Shown here: in pieces, positions 63,301 to 64,000 of the stretch
Position numbering within the stretch: position 1 is the stretch's first letter
Layout: each line of letters begins with the position of its first letter
DNA from: Casuarina equisetifolia
Taxonomy: Eukaryota > Streptophyta > Magnoliopsida > Fagales > Casuarinaceae
Length of the DNA stretch: 64,000 nucleotides
Direction: 5' to 3'
NCBI GenBank assembly: GCA_028551475.1
Contig: CM052355.1
Coordinates: 11,396,129-11,460,128 of the forward strand
Translations under genes and position numbers: made by a program
Notes under the pieces: generated by a model
What the model saw: only the letters and a program-made list of their open reading frames with translations
What the model was told of the DNA's origin: nothing
Database searches by the model: none

Positions 63301-64000
63301 ATGATAATCAAACGGACAATGAAACTCGAAATGCCGAATCTGAAGCGGTGCAAGGTCGAAGAGTCAGACTGTGAAGAAGAAGAAGACTACGGCTATGGGT
63401 ATTCGGTGAATCCCAAGAAAAGGAAATCCAATGGGTATCACTCAGTTCGTAATGGCGGGGTTGATAGTTTCGGTACTGGCTCAGGTTATTCTTGGTGGAG
63501 CGAAAGCGAAGAATCGTACTGGGGCGAAGAGTCCGACTCGAATTCGAAGCAATTGAATGGGAAAAGGGCGTTGGAGCGAAGCTCGGAGCGGTTTCGGCCG
63601 CCGCTGTTGAGATCGTCGAGAGGGCGAATTCAGATGCTGCCTTCGAGGTTGTATGACTCCGTTGTTGAAATATGGAAGACTGGGAACTCGAAGTCCGATG
63701 TCAAGTCTTCGAACTTAGACGGTGACGTAATAGAAGTAGATGGTATGGGATTTGATAGAAAAAGCCAGGAGAATAAGTCTCGGCTCAAGAACTCGAGTAG
63801 TGCTACGAGAGGATTAGGCCCTGTACGTTATAACAATTTTGATTATAAGAAGTATTTGAAGTCAAGTAGCTCTAAGCGAAAAGGTTTGGTTTGGATTCTT
63901 CGACGTTACTGGGTAGTGATGATTCTAAATCCAGGTTTAGTTCTACCAGAATTGATCGAATGGAGAAAGAGGATAGTCACAAGCGGAAGGAAGTTTATAA
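63301..64000 (+). CDS. ATX3/4/5-type histone H3 lysine-4 methyltransferase, N-terminal exon (partial, apparent frameshift)
   Basis: ATX3/4/5 are trithorax-class SET-domain enzymes that methylate H3K4 in the nucleus. The start MIIKRTMK, then MPNLKRCK, an acidic stretch, PKKRK-NGY and SSRGRIQMLPSRLYDSVVE are typical of this subfamily's N-terminus. The frame from 63301 gives family-like sequence to about residue 194 (KSSSSKRKG). After about 63880 the family-like reading moves to the frame starting at 63885 (LDSSTLLGSDDSK, then MEKEDSHKRKEVY, which in relatives leads into the PWWP domain). The shift corresponds to one missing base between about 63876 and 63890. No intron fits there. PWWP, PHD and SET parts lie beyond the window. 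The gene may be real with a base error, or a broken copy. Confidence 0.8.
   Translation, partial: MIIKRTMKLEMPNLKRCKVEESDCEEEEDYGYGYSVNPKKRKSNGYHSVRNGGVDSFGTGSGYSWWSESEESYWGEESDSNSKQLNGKRALERSSERFRPPLLRSSRGRIQMLPSRLYDSVVEIWKTGNSKSDVKSSNLDGDVIEVDGMGFDRKSQENKSRLKNSSSATRGLGPVRYNNFDYKKYLKSSSSKRKGLVWILRRYWVVMILNPGLVLPELIEWRKRIVTSGRKFI

Overview
This window is nuclear DNA from a flowering plant, most likely a eudicot. Its genes carry many short exons with GT-AG introns in AT-rich non-coding DNA. Every recognisable product is a plant family, and the spacers hold plant-type LTR retroelement debris. Nothing in the sequence fixes the species.

Layout, left to right. (1) 83-1429, minus: the first four exons of a SIN3-like co-repressor that runs off the left edge. 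(2) 2.9-4.3 kb: about seven copies of a ~199-bp tandem repeat. (3) 5709-11239, plus: a complete 16-exon dynamin-related protein 1 gene, with one GC-AG intron. (4) 12.7-24.2 kb: a rearranged block. It holds two diverged copies of one non-coding segment; the left copy is split by a Tork/Tnt1-like Ty1/copia element (13647-19393). Minus-strand copia and LINE remnants follow. (5) 24719-27773, plus: a 7-exon wax-ester-synthase/DGAT (WSD) acyltransferase, with one copy of the duplicated segment as its upstream region. (6) 28.2-29.7 kb and 34.2-34.5 kb: two small non-coding LTR elements, the second TRIM-like. (7) 30961-32477, plus: a two-exon DUF1442 gene. (8) 34891-35940: a poly(A) polymerase pseudogene fragment. 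(9) 36727-39072, plus: a cytochrome b561/DOMON membrane protein. (10) 40988-53737, minus: a complete 23-exon REC1-type CLU/TPR gene filling almost 13 kb. (11) 54-62.5 kb: mostly unassigned, with one candidate minus-strand terminal exon at 58.3 kb. (12) 63301-64000, plus: the first exon of an ATX3/4/5-type H3K4 methyltransferase, cut by the window edge and carrying an apparent frameshift.

The genes do not form one pathway. They are unlinked housekeeping or regulatory functions: chromatin (SIN3, ATX), membrane fission and cytokinesis (DRP1), surface lipids (WSD), transmembrane electron transfer (b561/DOMON) and chloroplast compartment size (REC1). I see no previously undescribed multi-gene system. 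The most unusual structures are the copia element flanked by a 270-bp duplication of host DNA instead of a 5-bp target duplication, its single reading frame broken by 13 stops but no frameshift, the tandem array, the GC-AG intron and the ATX frame break. Exon boundaries were read by eye from splice signals, reading-frame continuity and remembered family sequence; no alignment was run.
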